Program-made: the position numbers and the translations under genes
Assembly (NCBI RefSeq): GCF_900103815.1
Contig: NZ_FNHZ01000001.1
Span: 1 to 64,000, forward strand
Length of the DNA: 64,000 nt
Direction: 5' to 3'
Source of the DNA: Lachnospira pectinoschiza
Lineage (GTDB): Bacteria > Bacillota > Clostridia > Lachnospirales > Lachnospiraceae
Notes under the pieces: model-generated
What the model saw: only the letters and a program-made list of their open reading frames with translations
Told to the model about the DNA's origin: nothing
Database searches by the model: none
Part shown: in pieces, positions 48,840 through 57,188 of the stretch
Position numbering within the stretch: the stretch's first letter is position 1
Layout of the letters: every line of letters begins with the position of its first letter

Positions 48840-49351
48840 ATTGTCCTCCATATTTTTTTTTCGCGCTCAGGTTCTGACTAACAATAAAAAAACATTGTAA
48901 GAATTACTCCCATAGAAGGGAAAATGTTACGGTAAAGTCAAGCTTCTCACAATGAATTATAAAACTTTAGAGTTTTGATTGAATTGTTAGTATGCAGTTG
49001 CGGCTAAGCGCATTTTACATAAATTGATTGTAGCATAATAATGTAAAAGGTACAATGAAAAATTTACGAAAGTTGTAGATTTTATGCGGGCTGAAGGCAC
49101 TTTTGATTGGGAAAAATTTAACAAATTCGACAAGAGCCTAATTAAATCTACTTAATATCGGCTTTTGATTGAGTTTGTTAAAACGATAACGACTTGTGAT
49201 TATTTTGTCAAAGTCGATAAGAAGATGCATTTTTAAAATGTTATTCTTTTTTAATGCATTCTTTATTCTTTTAATCGTTAAATCATAAACAATTTGTTAA
49301 AAATGTGATAAAATATCTTTAGTAAATAAATATACAAGTAAAGGCAAGATT
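48840..49351. other. 512-bp spacer with a 62-bp tandem repeat
   Basis: No gene is supported between the divergent PFP and histidine-kinase genes. CTTTTGATTG occurs at 49100 and 49162, and (T/A)(T/A)CGAC(A/T)(A/T)G at about 49127 and 49189, so two degenerate 62-bp units run 49100-49223. A further TTTTGATTG lies at 48973. Near the kinase start the sequence is very AT-rich, with TAAAAT as a possible -10 around 49310. Its promoter is not certain. Confidence 0.45.
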
Positions 49352-50866
49352 ATGAAGTTAAAAAATAAATTAAAATTGTCCTTCTGCATTATGATTATCG
49401 TGCCGATGATTTTATTCGTCATAGCAGCATTTATAATAATAAAGTGGCAAGCATACAACTATAAACAAGCTTATAACATTGATACAAACGTAGGTTTAGA
49501 AACATTTTATTCAAACGGAAACGCCATAAGTGAGATAACAAGTGGAATTTATCAAAGCATGATTGAACAGGCTGAGACAAATCCGGAGAGTTTTTCTGAT
49601 GAAACAACTTTAAGAGAGTTATCTAGCGAGCTAAAAACTAAGCTTTCTGATTTGGTAGTTCGATGGAACGGCGTTTTGTTATATAACTCAACAAGCTTTT
49701 CAAACGATGAGTTAGAAAGCTTGATTCCAGAATGTAGCGAGGTTACATATGGAAGTATTTGTGATACCGGCTATTATCAAAGTGAGTACGGCTGTATTGT
49801 TAAGACCTTAGGTTTTTGCGATGAAGAGGGAAATGTGTATAACGTTTCCATTGTAACGTCTATCTCGCAGGTGGTGCCACAGATTAGAAACACTTTGACT
49901 TTGATGGTATTAGCCATTGCCATAGTGCTTATAATCACAGCGGCTTTGCTGATTTTCTGGATTTATAAATCAATTGTTAGACCGATTAATAAATTAAAAT
50001 TGGCAACTAATAACATTAAAGATGGAAACTTTGATTTTAAGATGCCAAAAACTGGAAATGACGAGATAGGTCAGCTTTGTAAGGATTTTGAGGAAATGAG
50101 ACTCATTTTAAAAGAGAATACTGAAGCGAAGCTTAAATCCGACCTTGAGGAAAAGGACCTTATTAGAAACATTTCCCATGATTTAAAGACACCACTTACA
50201 GCCATCAAGGGCTATGTGGAGGGCTTGCAGGACGGAATTGCAGACACTCCTGAAAAGCAGGAGAAGTACATTAGAACCATTGCTAATAAAGTTAATGATA
50301 TGGACAGACTTATTGATGAGCTATCGATTTACTCAAGGCTTGATACTAACAGGGTTCCTTATAACTTTGTGAAAATCAGCGCGGGCGACTACTTTAACGA
50401 CTGCGTGGAAGAGATTAGCGTGGAACTTGATGCAAGCCAGATTGAGCTTGATTATACATCCCATTTAGATGGGGCCGCCTATATTTGTGTGGATCCTGAG
50501 CAGCTAAAGCGTGTGGTTAACAACATCATTAGCAACTCAGAGAAATACATGGTGGAAGGCCGCCAGGGTAAGATTGGTATCGATATTTACGACGAGGGCG
50601 AATACGTGCACGTGCAGTTTAGCGACAACGGTAAGGGTATTGCAAGTAAAGACCTCGAGCGAATCTTTGAAAGATTCTATAGAACGGACGATTCACGAAA
50701 TTCTAAGCAGGGCGGAAGCGGCATAGGCCTTGCCATTGTTAAGAAAATCGTTGAAGACCACAAGGGTATGATTTGGGCAGACAGCGTTGAGGGCCAAGGC
50801 ACTACAATGCATTTAAAGCTCCCTAAATATAAGAAAAATGAGCTAGCTTGCCAGGGTTGCAAGTAA
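49352..50866 (+). CDS. Sensor histidine kinase
   Basis: A 504-aa membrane sensor. First membrane segment residues 9-33 (SFCIMIIVPMILFVIAAFIII), an external sensor part of about 140 residues, second segment about 180-207 (LTLMVLAIAIVLIITAALLIFWIY), HAMP about 208-260, DHp with H-box RNISHDLKTPLTAIKGY (phospho-His276), and ATPase with N-box NNIISNSEKY, G1 FSDNGKGI and G2 GGSGIGLAIVKK. The C-terminus ends CQGCK. It lies 60 bp before its response regulator. The architecture is that of VanS/PhoR-like kinases; the stimulus is unknown. RBS AAAGGCAAG. Confidence 0.94.
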   Translation: MKLKNKLKLSFCIMIIVPMILFVIAAFIIIKWQAYNYKQAYNIDTNVGLETFYSNGNAISEITSGIYQSMIEQAETNPESFSDETTLRELSSELKTKLSDLVVRWNGVLLYNSTSFSNDELESLIPECSEVTYGSICDTGYYQSEYGCIVKTLGFCDEEGNVYNVSIVTSISQVVPQIRNTLTLMVLAIAIVLIITAALLIFWIYKSIVRPINKLKLATNNIKDGNFDFKMPKTGNDEIGQLCKDFEEMRLILKENTEAKLKSDLEEKDLIRNISHDLKTPLTAIKGYVEGLQDGIADTPEKQEKYIRTIANKVNDMDRLIDELSIYSRLDTNRVPYNFVKISAGDYFNDCVEEISVELDASQIELDYTSHLDGAAYICVDPEQLKRVVNNIISNSEKYMVEGRQGKIGIDIYDEGEYVHVQFSDNGKGIASKDLERIFERFYRTDDSRNSKQGGSGIGLAIVKKIVEDHKGMIWADSVEGQGTTMHLKLPKYKKNELACQGCK

Positions 50867-50926
50867 GGGATTAATTCTATAGCTTGTAAACATTTTTGTA
50901 AAAATACGACATTCACGGAGGTAATT

Positions 50927-51616
50927 ATGAGTAAGATTCTTATTGTTGAAGACGAAGATGCGATTGCAGATATTGAAAAGGATTATTTAGAGCTTAACGG
51001 TTTCACAGTAACAGTTTGTTCTGATGGAACTAGCGGTATGGCTGAGGCTCTTGAAAATGACTACGACATTTACATTTTAGATGTTATGTTACCAGGAGTT
51101 GATGGTTTTGAGATTTGTAAGACTATCAGAGAGAAGAAGGACACACCAATTATCATGGTTTCTGCAAAGAAGGAAGATATCGATAAGATTCGTGGTCTCG
51201 GGGTTGGCGCCGATGACTACATGACAAAGCCTTTCTCACCAAGCGAACTTGTTGCTAGAGTTAAGGCCCACCTTGCTAGATATGAAAGATTGGTAAGCAG
51301 CGGCAAGCCAACAAACGATACTATCGAAATCCGTGGTATCAAGATCGACAAGACAGCAAGACGTGTATTTGTAAACGGCGAAGAGAAGGCCTTTACTACA
51401 AAGGAATTCGACCTTTTAACATTCCTTGCCGAAAATCCAAACCACGTCTACACAAAGGACGAGCTTTTCAAGGAAATCTGGGATATGGATTCAATTGGCG
51501 ACATCGCTACAGTTACAGTTCACATCAAGAAGATTCGTGAGAAGATTGAATACGATACATCAAAGCCACAGTATATCGAAACAATCTGGGGCGTAGGTTA
51601 TAGATTTAAGATGTAA
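50927..51616 (+). CDS. OmpR/PhoB-family response regulator
   Basis: A 229-aa transcription regulator paired with the histidine kinase upstream. Receiver domain residues 1-120 with acidic pocket VEDEDA, phospho-acceptor Asp52 in IYILDVMLPGVDG, the VSAKKED Ser/Ala switch and GADDYMTKPF Lys. The winged-helix domain (about 135-229) carries FTTKEFDLLTFLAENPNHVYTKDELFKEIW and VTVHIKKIREKIE, ending with the beta hairpin YIETIWGVGYRFKM. Length is normal. GGAGGTAA precedes the ATG. Targets unknown; it may self-regulate. Confidence 0.95.
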   Translation: MSKILIVEDEDAIADIEKDYLELNGFTVTVCSDGTSGMAEALENDYDIYILDVMLPGVDGFEICKTIREKKDTPIIMVSAKKEDIDKIRGLGVGADDYMTKPFSPSELVARVKAHLARYERLVSSGKPTNDTIEIRGIKIDKTARRVFVNGEEKAFTTKEFDLLTFLAENPNHVYTKDELFKEIWDMDSIGDIATVTVHIKKIREKIEYDTSKPQYIETIWGVGYRFKM

Positions 51617-51648
51617 TATGTCTTTACTGCGAAGCAGTCAAGACCTAT

Positions 51649-51684
51649 AAGAGCTAAGAAACTAAGTTTCATAGCTCTTTTTTA
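51649..51684 (+). terminator. Terminator of the two-component operon
   Basis: AAGAGCTAAGAAAC (51649-51662) pairs with GTTTCATAGCTCTT (51666-51679), followed by TTTT. An ACTGC/GCAGT hairpin lies just before it. Confidence 0.8.
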
Positions 51685-51727
51685 GTGATTGGGCGGGACT
51701 AAAATAGTACGTACAGGAAGAAATCTT

Positions 51728-51885
51728 CCAAAAAGGATTATTTTTTGAAAGCAAGATAGTTCAATTTAATTAAGAGATAATCCTTTTTGGCAAAAAATGT
51801 CCTCTAGGGATTATAAATATGGAGAAAAGCTTGGTAAAAATAGGGGGATTAGTACTTTTGAGTAAAAAACACCTCAAAAGGATTA
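51728..51885. repeat. Periodic GGATTA motif with a 14-bp inverted repeat
   Basis: CCAAAAAGGATTAT (51728-51741) is perfectly repeated in inverse at 51777-51790. The core (A/G)GGATTA recurs at 51734, 51807, 51845 and 51879; the first, second and fourth are 73 and 72 bp apart. Weaker than the arrays at 36.8 and 55.0 kb but similar in period. Non-coding. Confidence 0.45.
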
Positions 51886-51960
51886 AAACAAGAATTGTTA
51901 AATCGGGAAGGTGTTGACCTAATGGACAGAAAAAGTCCTAAAAGTATGAGTTCTTTTTTT

Positions 51961-52082
51961 GAACGCAGTGTAAGCAATCCCCCGCTTCAAAAGCGTAAGC
52001 TTTAAGCGGGGGTATAAAGCTTACTAGTGTCAGAAGGGGTTAAAGCCCCTTCTGACAGGTGGCACAAAGTGCCACTGCGTTC
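51961..52082. other. Four-way-junction-like palindromic element
   Basis: GAACGCAGTG (51961-51970) pairs with CACTGCGTTC (52073-52082), enclosing three hairpins: 51971-52023 (TAAGC, CCCCCGCTT and AAAGC arms), 52028-52057 (TGTCAGAAGGGG arms) and 52059-52075 (GTGGCAC arms). The result is a closed, multi-branched fold of 122 nt with GC-rich stems in an AT-rich spacer. It is not a tRNA (wrong arms) and codes for nothing. It may be a structured RNA or a mobile palindromic unit. Confidence 0.6.
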
Positions 52083-52433
52083 ATGAGGAAGTAGCGAAGC
52101 GGATTCCGAATGTCCGCTTTACGCAGAAACTATAGCAATGGTATACACCCCAGGAAGCAGTAAATAAGCAAGAAGCACCAACTTGCCTTTTACAAGTCCC
52201 GGAAGTCAGTATCTATGCGGGTTCTGGCCACGTCCCGATTTAACAAGTGGGAAAGCTCATAAATGTGTTATAATCAAATTTAGGCTTTATTAGTATTCTT
52301 TCGCAATCCGCTTCGCGGCTTGCGAAAGCGCAGAAACACTGCGGTTACTGGAAGCGTTGGTATATAACAAAGCCAGATAAAGCCAATTAAAGAAACTTAT
52401 AATAGTAATAATAGGGAAAAACAAGGACATTTT
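52083..52433. other. Spacer with further hairpins before the RluA-type gene
   Basis: AGCGGA/TCCGCT (52098-52119) and TTTCGCAA-T-CCGC/GCGG-C-TTGCGAAA (52300-52327) are palindromic. An extended -10, TGTGTTATAAT (TATAAT 52269-52274), is the best candidate promoter for the pseudouridine synthase gene. No gene is seen. Confidence 0.45.
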
Positions 52434-53192
52434 ATGATAAAGATTATTTATGAGGATAACGAGAAGTTAATTGTGGATAAGAAGGCCGGCCAGCTTTCTC
52501 AAAGTGGAAAAGGCATGGAGCCGGATTTGGTTTCCGAGGTGCTAAACTACAGAAAGCGCAAGGACGAGGAGGTCTACGCTGCCATAATTAATAGGTTGGA
52601 TAGACCAGTTGCCGGCTTAGTTCTTTTTGCAAAAACTAAAGAAGCGGCGGCAAAATACTCCAAAGAAGTTCAGGACAAAGGCTCAATTAGCAAGGTCTAT
52701 GAGGCATATGTCTATGGTAAATTTGATTGTAAAAAAGGGACATTAACAGACTATTTGATTCACGACAAATTAAACAATACAAGTTCTGTGTGGGAAGGCG
52801 ACGTGCAGGATGCCAAGGAACTCGGAACTGGCAAGGACGCCAAGGAACTCGGAACTGGCAAGAACGCCAAGGGATTTGGAGATGCCAAGGAAGCCCGCCT
52901 AGACTATGAAGTTTTATCCTATGACGAGGCAACAAATCTTACTAAGATTTCCGTGAAGCTCCACACGGGCAGGCACCATCAGATCCGTGTGCAGCTAGCC
53001 TCAAGGGGACATGCGATTGTTGGGGATTATAAATATTTTCAAATGGCCAATGAAAAGCTAGGAGGCGAGGCCATCTCTAAGGAAACTTTTGATGGACTTG
53101 TAAGAAAATGCAAACTCAGACGTAACACTATAGCCCTTGCGGCAGTTGAGTTAGAGGTGGATGGGCAGAAGTTTAGAACGGAACTAAAATAG
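52434..53192 (+). CDS. RluA-family pseudouridine synthase with repeat insertion
   Basis: A 252-aa RNA pseudouridine synthase. N-terminal IIYEDNEKLIVDKKAGQLSQ is the family start; the catalytic motif INRLDRPVAGLVLFAKT (Asp in RLDRP, about residue 62) is intact. The C-terminal core KISVKLHTGRHHQIRVQLA and HAIVGDYKY is also present. There is no S4 domain. Residues about 126-152 are an unusual insertion made of DAKELGTGK repeats encoded by a 27-bp tandem repeat. RNA target not evident. The RBS is weak (ACAAGGACA). Confidence 0.88.
   Translation: MIKIIYEDNEKLIVDKKAGQLSQSGKGMEPDLVSEVLNYRKRKDEEVYAAIINRLDRPVAGLVLFAKTKEAAAKYSKEVQDKGSISKVYEAYVYGKFDCKKGTLTDYLIHDKLNNTSSVWEGDVQDAKELGTGKDAKELGTGKNAKGFGDAKEARLDYEVLSYDEATNLTKISVKLHTGRHHQIRVQLASRGHAIVGDYKYFQMANEKLGGEAISKETFDGLVRKCKLRRNTIALAAVELEVDGQKFRTELK
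52809..52890 (+). repeat. 27-bp tandem repeat inside the pseudouridine synthase gene
   Basis: Two near-identical 27-bp units (starting 52809 and 52836, coding DAKELGTGK) and a diverged third. The period is a multiple of three, so copy change keeps the frame. Confidence 0.8.
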
Positions 53193-53227
53193 TGGGGGAA
53201 AGGTACATTTTCCTAATAAAACTATAC

Positions 53228-53256
53228 TTGAATTAGTTATAGAATAATGTTAAACT
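53228..53256 (+). promoter_or_regulatory. Promoter of proS
   Basis: TTGAAT (53228-53233), 17-bp spacer, TAAACT (53251-53256). Confidence 0.5.
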
Positions 53257-53323
53257 AGACACCGTATAACTTTATGTAGAAAATTATTACATAAAAAAAT
53301 ATTATGAATAGGAGAAAAGTAGT

Positions 53324-54763
53324 ATGGCTGATGAGAAAAAATTAGTTGAAGCAATTACATCGATGGATGTAGATTTTGCTCAGTGGTACACAGATGTTGT
53401 TAAAAAAGCTGAGCTTATGGGTTACTCAAGTGTTAAAGGATGCATGATCTTCAAGCCCGCAGGCTATGCTATTTGGGAGAATATACAGAAAGAACTTGAT
53501 AGAAGATTCAAGGAAACTGGTGTTGAAAATGTATACATGCCAATGTTCATTCCTGAAAGTCTTCTTGAGGTTGAAAAGGACCACGTTGAAGGTTTCGCCC
53601 CAGAGGTAGCATGGGTTACTTACGGCGGACTTAATCCGTTACAGGAGAGATTATGTGTACGTCCAACATCAGAGACATTATTCTGCGATTTTTACAAGGA
53701 TGAAATCCAGTCTTATAGAGATTTACCAAAGGTTTACAACCAGTGGTGTTCAGTAGTTAGATGGGAAAAGGAAACAAGACCTTTCCTACGTTCTAGAGAA
53801 TTCTTATGGCAGGAAGGCCATACAGCTCATGCAACAGCTGAGCAGGCTGAAGAAAGAACACAGCAGATGTTAAATCTTTACGCAGATTTCTGCGAGCAGG
53901 TTCTTGCAATCCCTGTTGTTAAGGGTAGAAAGACAGATAAGGAGAAGTTTGCTGGTGCAGAAACTACATATACTATTGAAGCTTTAATGCATGATGGTAA
54001 GGCTCTTCAGTCAGGTACAAGCCATAACTTCGGTGATGGATTTGCTAAGGCATTTGGAATTCAGTACACAGATAAGGATAATAAGCTTAAGTATGTTCAT
54101 CAGACATCTTGGGGTATGACAACTCGTCTTATCGGTGCTATTATCATGGTTCATGGTGATGATTCAGGTCTTGTATTACCACCAGCAATTGCACCTACAC
54201 AGGTTGATATTATTCCAATTATGCAGAAGAAGGCAGGCGTGCTTGATAAGGCATTTGAAGTTAAGGAAGCACTTAAGGCTGCTGGTCTTAGAGTTAAGGT
54301 TGACGATTCAGATAAGAATCCAGGTTGGAAGTTCTCTGAACAGGAGATGCGTGGTATCCCTGTAAGAGTTGAAATGGGACCTAGAGATATTGAAGCTGGT
54401 AAGGCTATTATCGTTCGTCGTGATACTAGAGAGAAGACAGAAGTTGCTATTGAAGAATTAGCTACAGAGATTAAGGCTATTTTAGATAGAATGCAGGTTG
54501 AAATGTTAGAAAGAGCTAGAGCTCATAGAGAAGCTCATACTAATGTTGCAACTAATTATGAAGAATTCAAGGAAGTTGTTGCTACAAAGCCAGGATTTGT
54601 AAAGGCTATGTGGTGTGGCGACCAGGCTTGTGAAGACAAGATCAAGGAAGACACAACAGCAACATCAAGATGTATGCCATTTGAACAGGAACATCTTTCA
54701 GATGTATGTGTTTGCTGCGGCAAGCCAGCTAAGAAGATGGTTTACTGGGGAAAGGCATATTAG
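53324..54763 (+). CDS. proS: Proline--tRNA ligase, eukaryote/archaea-like type
   Basis: Charges tRNA-Pro. The 479-aa form lacks the bacterial editing (INS) insertion and carries the archaeal/eukaryotic C-terminal domain. Class II motifs: motif 1 region about 40-80 ([30 protein letters not shown]), motif 2 CVRPTSETL...[29 protein letters not shown] (about 110-160), motif 3 [17 protein letters not shown] (about 285-300). The C-terminal zinc-type segment has [12 protein letters not shown] and CVCCGKPA and ends in KMVYWGKAY, the usual last Tyr. No T-box is present. RBS AGGAGAAA. Confidence 0.96.
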   Translation: MADEKKLVEAITSMDVDFAQWYTDVVKKAELMGYSSVKGCMIFKPAGYAIWENIQKELDRRFKETGVENVYMPMFIPESLLEVEKDHVEGFAPEVAWVTYGGLNPLQERLCVRPTSETLFCDFYKDEIQSYRDLPKVYNQWCSVVRWEKETRPFLRSREFLWQEGHTAHATAEQAEERTQQMLNLYADFCEQVLAIPVVKGRKTDKEKFAGAETTYTIEALMHDGKALQSGTSHNFGDGFAKAFGIQYTDKDNKLKYVHQTSWGMTTRLIGAIIMVHGDDSGLVLPPAIAPTQVDIIPIMQKKAGVLDKAFEVKEALKAAGLRVKVDDSDKNPGWKFSEQEMRGIPVRVEMGPRDIEAGKAIIVRRDTREKTEVAIEELATEIKAILDRMQVEMLERARAHREAHTNVATNYEEFKEVVATKPGFVKAMWCGDQACEDKIKEDTTATSRCMPFEQEHLSDVCVCCGKPAKKMVYWGKAY

Positions 54764-54765
54764 TT

Positions 54766-54907
54766 GTCATAAGGGGAACCAGCTTTGCTGGTGGAACCTT
54801 GTGACTAGTATGGAGCTTGCTCTATACATATATGAATAGGATTGTAGTGGGACGAATCCACTTATTTAACAGGGAAGAGATGACCTTCATCTCTTCTCTG
54901 TTTTTTT
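54766..54907 (+). terminator. Hairpin cluster and terminator after proS
   Basis: The final terminator is AACAGGGAAGAGATGA (54868-54883) paired with TCATCTCTTCTCTGTT, then seven T. Before it are nested stems: GTCATAAGG/CCTTGTGAC around ACCAGC/GCTGGT (about 54767-54804), GTATGGAGC/GCTCTATAC, and AGTGG/CCACT. Confidence 0.75.
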
Positions 54908-54979
54908 AGTGTGATTGCAATAATCAGCTGGCTGTGAAGTTGATTTTAAAGGGTTATTTTTGTTTAGGAATTTTAACCG

Positions 54980-55428
54980 ATTGCCAGATATGTAGGGAAT
55001 TATACAGTCAATCACAGAAATTTACTCTTTTACCTGCAAATCGAAATTGTATTTTAAAAGTACATACAGTCAACTGGATGTTTTTTTGAAACTGATGGTA
55101 AGTAAAAATTGTTTTTTATTTATACATACAGGCAATTAAGCGAGAAAAGCAAGATTGATGGTATAAGGCAACTTAAAGGAATTAAGTAGGTTACAGGCAT
55201 AACAGAGAAATATATTAATTGACGGTATAGTTAGTTTCATGGGGTTGTGTAAAAGTGATTTAACTTGCAGTCAAATAGGATTTTTGAATAGTTTGACCGT
55301 ATGACTCGCTGAACGGAAGTTTTTAGCTTACGGTCAATAAGAAGATTTCTTGGAATTACCGGTAGCTTGTGAAAGATATTTAAGAACAACGATACAGGTA
55401 AATAACTAAAAAGAGAGGATTGCCCGCA
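54980..55428. repeat. Array 2: alternating TACAGTCAAT / ATTGACGGTA motifs
   Basis: TACAGTCAAT-like copies start at 55003, 55065, 55127, 55192, 55266, 55329 and 55393 (steps 62, 62, 65, 74, 63, 64). ATTGACGGTA-like copies, the inverse of the same motif, start at 55091, 55154, 55218, 55292, 55355 and 55419, each 26-27 bp after a forward copy. A loose inverse copy lies at 54980. Arms differ in sequence between units although spacing is kept. The spacer lies between converging proS and cca genes. Nothing here looks coding. Confidence 0.75.
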
Positions 55429-55524
55429 ACAGGCCCGAACCCCCAGGAAGAAGCAGAAAAAAAGCCCGAAATAAGCCAGCCAGGAAGAAGAACAGGCCCA
55501 CAACAGGCTCCAACCACCGGGGCA
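55429..55524. other. GC-rich, T-poor patch
   Basis: The + strand is made of C, A and G with hardly any T, with repeated CAGGAAGAAG and CAACAGGC words. It follows array 2 just as a similar patch follows array 1. A 105-aa frame across it is an artefact of composition. Confidence 0.45.
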
Positions 55525-55560
55525 AAACACAAACCCCCGTTGATGCCATATCAACGGGGG
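55525..55560 (-). terminator. Terminator of cca
   Basis: CCCCCGTTGAT (55534-55544) with ATCAACGGGGG (55550-55560), followed on the - strand by TTTGTGTTTTG. Confidence 0.75.
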
Positions 55561-55566
55561 AATATA

Positions 55567-56850
55567 TTAATCTCTAGGAATCATGCTTAAAAGCGTAGAT
55601 TTCTCATTAAGTCTAGGATTTTCAATGCACAAATCCAATAAGTATTCTAGAGTTTTTCCAATATCCTTGCCTGATAAGCCAAATTCAAGTAAGTCATTGC
55701 CGGAGATATCAAGCTCTTTAATGGAGAAGCAATCACCTCGGCTTATGATATATGTGGCCATTTTTTTCAAATTATCGTAGTGAGAAATCTTAACAGGATT
55801 AGAAATTCCTGTAAGCTCAGAAGCCGCAAGGCTTAAGGCTTTCTTATAATCAAGAGTTAAGAAGAATAGGTCTCTGCCAAGTCGTCTTAAGGCCTCTCTT
55901 ACAGCAGGCTCTGTTTCTTGAATTTCTTTCTCACTCGCATCTAAAATTGCGCCCACTAACTTAATAGTCACATTATCCATCTTTAAAGTCTTTAAAGTTT
56001 TTGTGGCTGCTTCACTTCCAAGGGAAGAGAAAAGAATGGCATAACGCATACGAAGAAGCAAGTCCTTGTCATAATCTTCAGGAAAATGTTTCATTGCCTC
56101 TAAAGTTTTTCTAGTATGCTTGTTAGTTAGCGCCTCATCTATGTATGGAAGAATTTCCTTAAACAAACCAGTTTTTGAATATAAAAGACATTTTTCTGGG
56201 TTGTCAGAAAGAAGAGTCTTTCCAAGTTCTACGTGAACTCTTTCCATACTGATCTTTTTAATTGTTGGGGCGAGATCGTAAATTGCGGCCATTGTTTCAT
56301 TTTCAATATCAAAACCTAGTTGGGCACTAAAACGAATAGCTCTCATCATTCGAAGAGCGTCTTCGGTGAAGCGGTCGTGAGCCACGCCAACGCAGCGAAT
56401 AAGCTTGTTATTAAGGTCAGCAATTCCGCCGTACTCATCCACTAGGCCCTCGCTATCGTTGTAGGCCATGGCATTGATGGTGAAGTCGCGGCGACTCAAG
56501 TCATCTGTTAATAATACTGAAAATTCAACAGATTCCGGATGTCTTCCATCTTTATATTCTCCATCAATTCTGTAGGTTGTAACTTCATAGCCGTTCTTAT
56601 CAATCATGACAGTTACGGTGCCATGCTCTATGCCTGTATCTATGGTTCTTCTAAAGAAAGATTTTACCTGAGTTGGGAGAGCAGAAGTTGTGATGTCCCA
56701 GTCTTGGGGTTCCTTATCTAGAAGAGTGTCTCGGACGCAGCCGCCAACTGCGTAGGCAGAATGTCCGTTTTCTTCAATTTTGCTTATTATAAATTTTACG
56801 TCCTCTGGAAGTTCTAGCTTGAAAGCTTCCTTATTAAAGTTAGTATCCAT
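55567..56850 (-). CDS. cca: CCA tRNA nucleotidyltransferase
   Basis: Adds or repairs the 3'-CCA end of tRNAs. A 427-aa class II nucleotidyltransferase of the bacterial poly(A)-polymerase/CCA type. Catalytic motif YAVGGCVRDTLLDKEPQDWDITT (about residues 33-55, with metal Asps in DWD), then ISRRDFTINAMAYN-like LSRRDFTINAMAYN (about 115) and the nucleotide-selecting ALRMMRAIRFSAQLGF (about 163). The C-terminal helical region binds tRNA. A slightly shorter C-terminus than HD-type enzymes is normal for this group. A GC-rich structured spacer lies upstream. The start ATG has no strong RBS. Confidence 0.94.
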   Translation of the reverse strand: MDTNFNKEAFKLELPEDVKFIISKIEENGHSAYAVGGCVRDTLLDKEPQDWDITTSALPTQVKSFFRRTIDTGIEHGTVTVMIDKNGYEVTTYRIDGEYKDGRHPESVEFSVLLTDDLSRRDFTINAMAYNDSEGLVDEYGGIADLNNKLIRCVGVAHDRFTEDALRMMRAIRFSAQLGFDIENETMAAIYDLAPTIKKISMERVHVELGKTLLSDNPEKCLLYSKTGLFKEILPYIDEALTNKHTRKTLEAMKHFPEDYDKDLLLRMRYAILFSSLGSEAATKTLKTLKMDNVTIKLVGAILDASEKEIQETEPAVREALRRLGRDLFFLTLDYKKALSLAASELTGISNPVKISHYDNLKKMATYIISRGDCFSIKELDISGNDLLEFGLSGKDIGKTLEYLLDLCIENPRLNEKSTLLSMIPRD

Positions 56851-56872
56851 ATAAACCTCGAAATTAGATTAT

Positions 56873-57042
56873 CTTAGATTTGTTGCCAAGGCGTGCCCGC
56901 CCATATCGTTAGCGCCCATACTGCGCGCACGAAAGTAGCAATGTTAACGCTCTACAAAGGGCGCGCCTAAGCCATCCGCTTATATAGCCCATAAGGGCGC
57001 GAGCAAACTAGTGGTCGTTAGCACCACCAAGCGCAATCTAAG
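56873..57042. other. Structured GC-rich spacer upstream of cca
   Basis: CTTAGATT (56873-56880) and AATCTAAG (57035-57042) can close a multi-branched fold. Inner hairpins: CGCGCC/GGCGCG with GCCC/GGGC (56962-57001) and GTGGT/ACCAC (57011-57027). CGTTAGC occurs twice (56908, 57015) and CGTTAGCGCC recurs after the lipoprotein gene at 58535. It is the 5' region of cca and lies between divergent genes. No gene. Confidence 0.5.
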
Positions 57043-57188
57043 TCATGGATATTATAGCATAAAAAAACTTAGATAAAAATCAATATATTAAGCTAAAACT
57101 TCACAAATTCCAAGCACTGTGATAAAATTCAAGTGGAGTAGGGTTTGTTTTTGGCGGGTTTTCTGCCATTTTTATGAGGGATAATAAT

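Noticed and set aside
49101..49171. Transposon terminal repeats
   Set aside because: The repeats are direct and degenerate, with no transposase or target duplication nearby.
51961..52082. tRNA or tRNA-like gene
   Set aside because: The arms are too long, there is no CCA end, no T-loop GTTCGA and no anticodon arm of normal size.
55237..55554. 105-aa reading frame on the - strand
   Set aside because: It covers array 2 and the T-poor patch, with low-complexity content and no RBS or homology cues.
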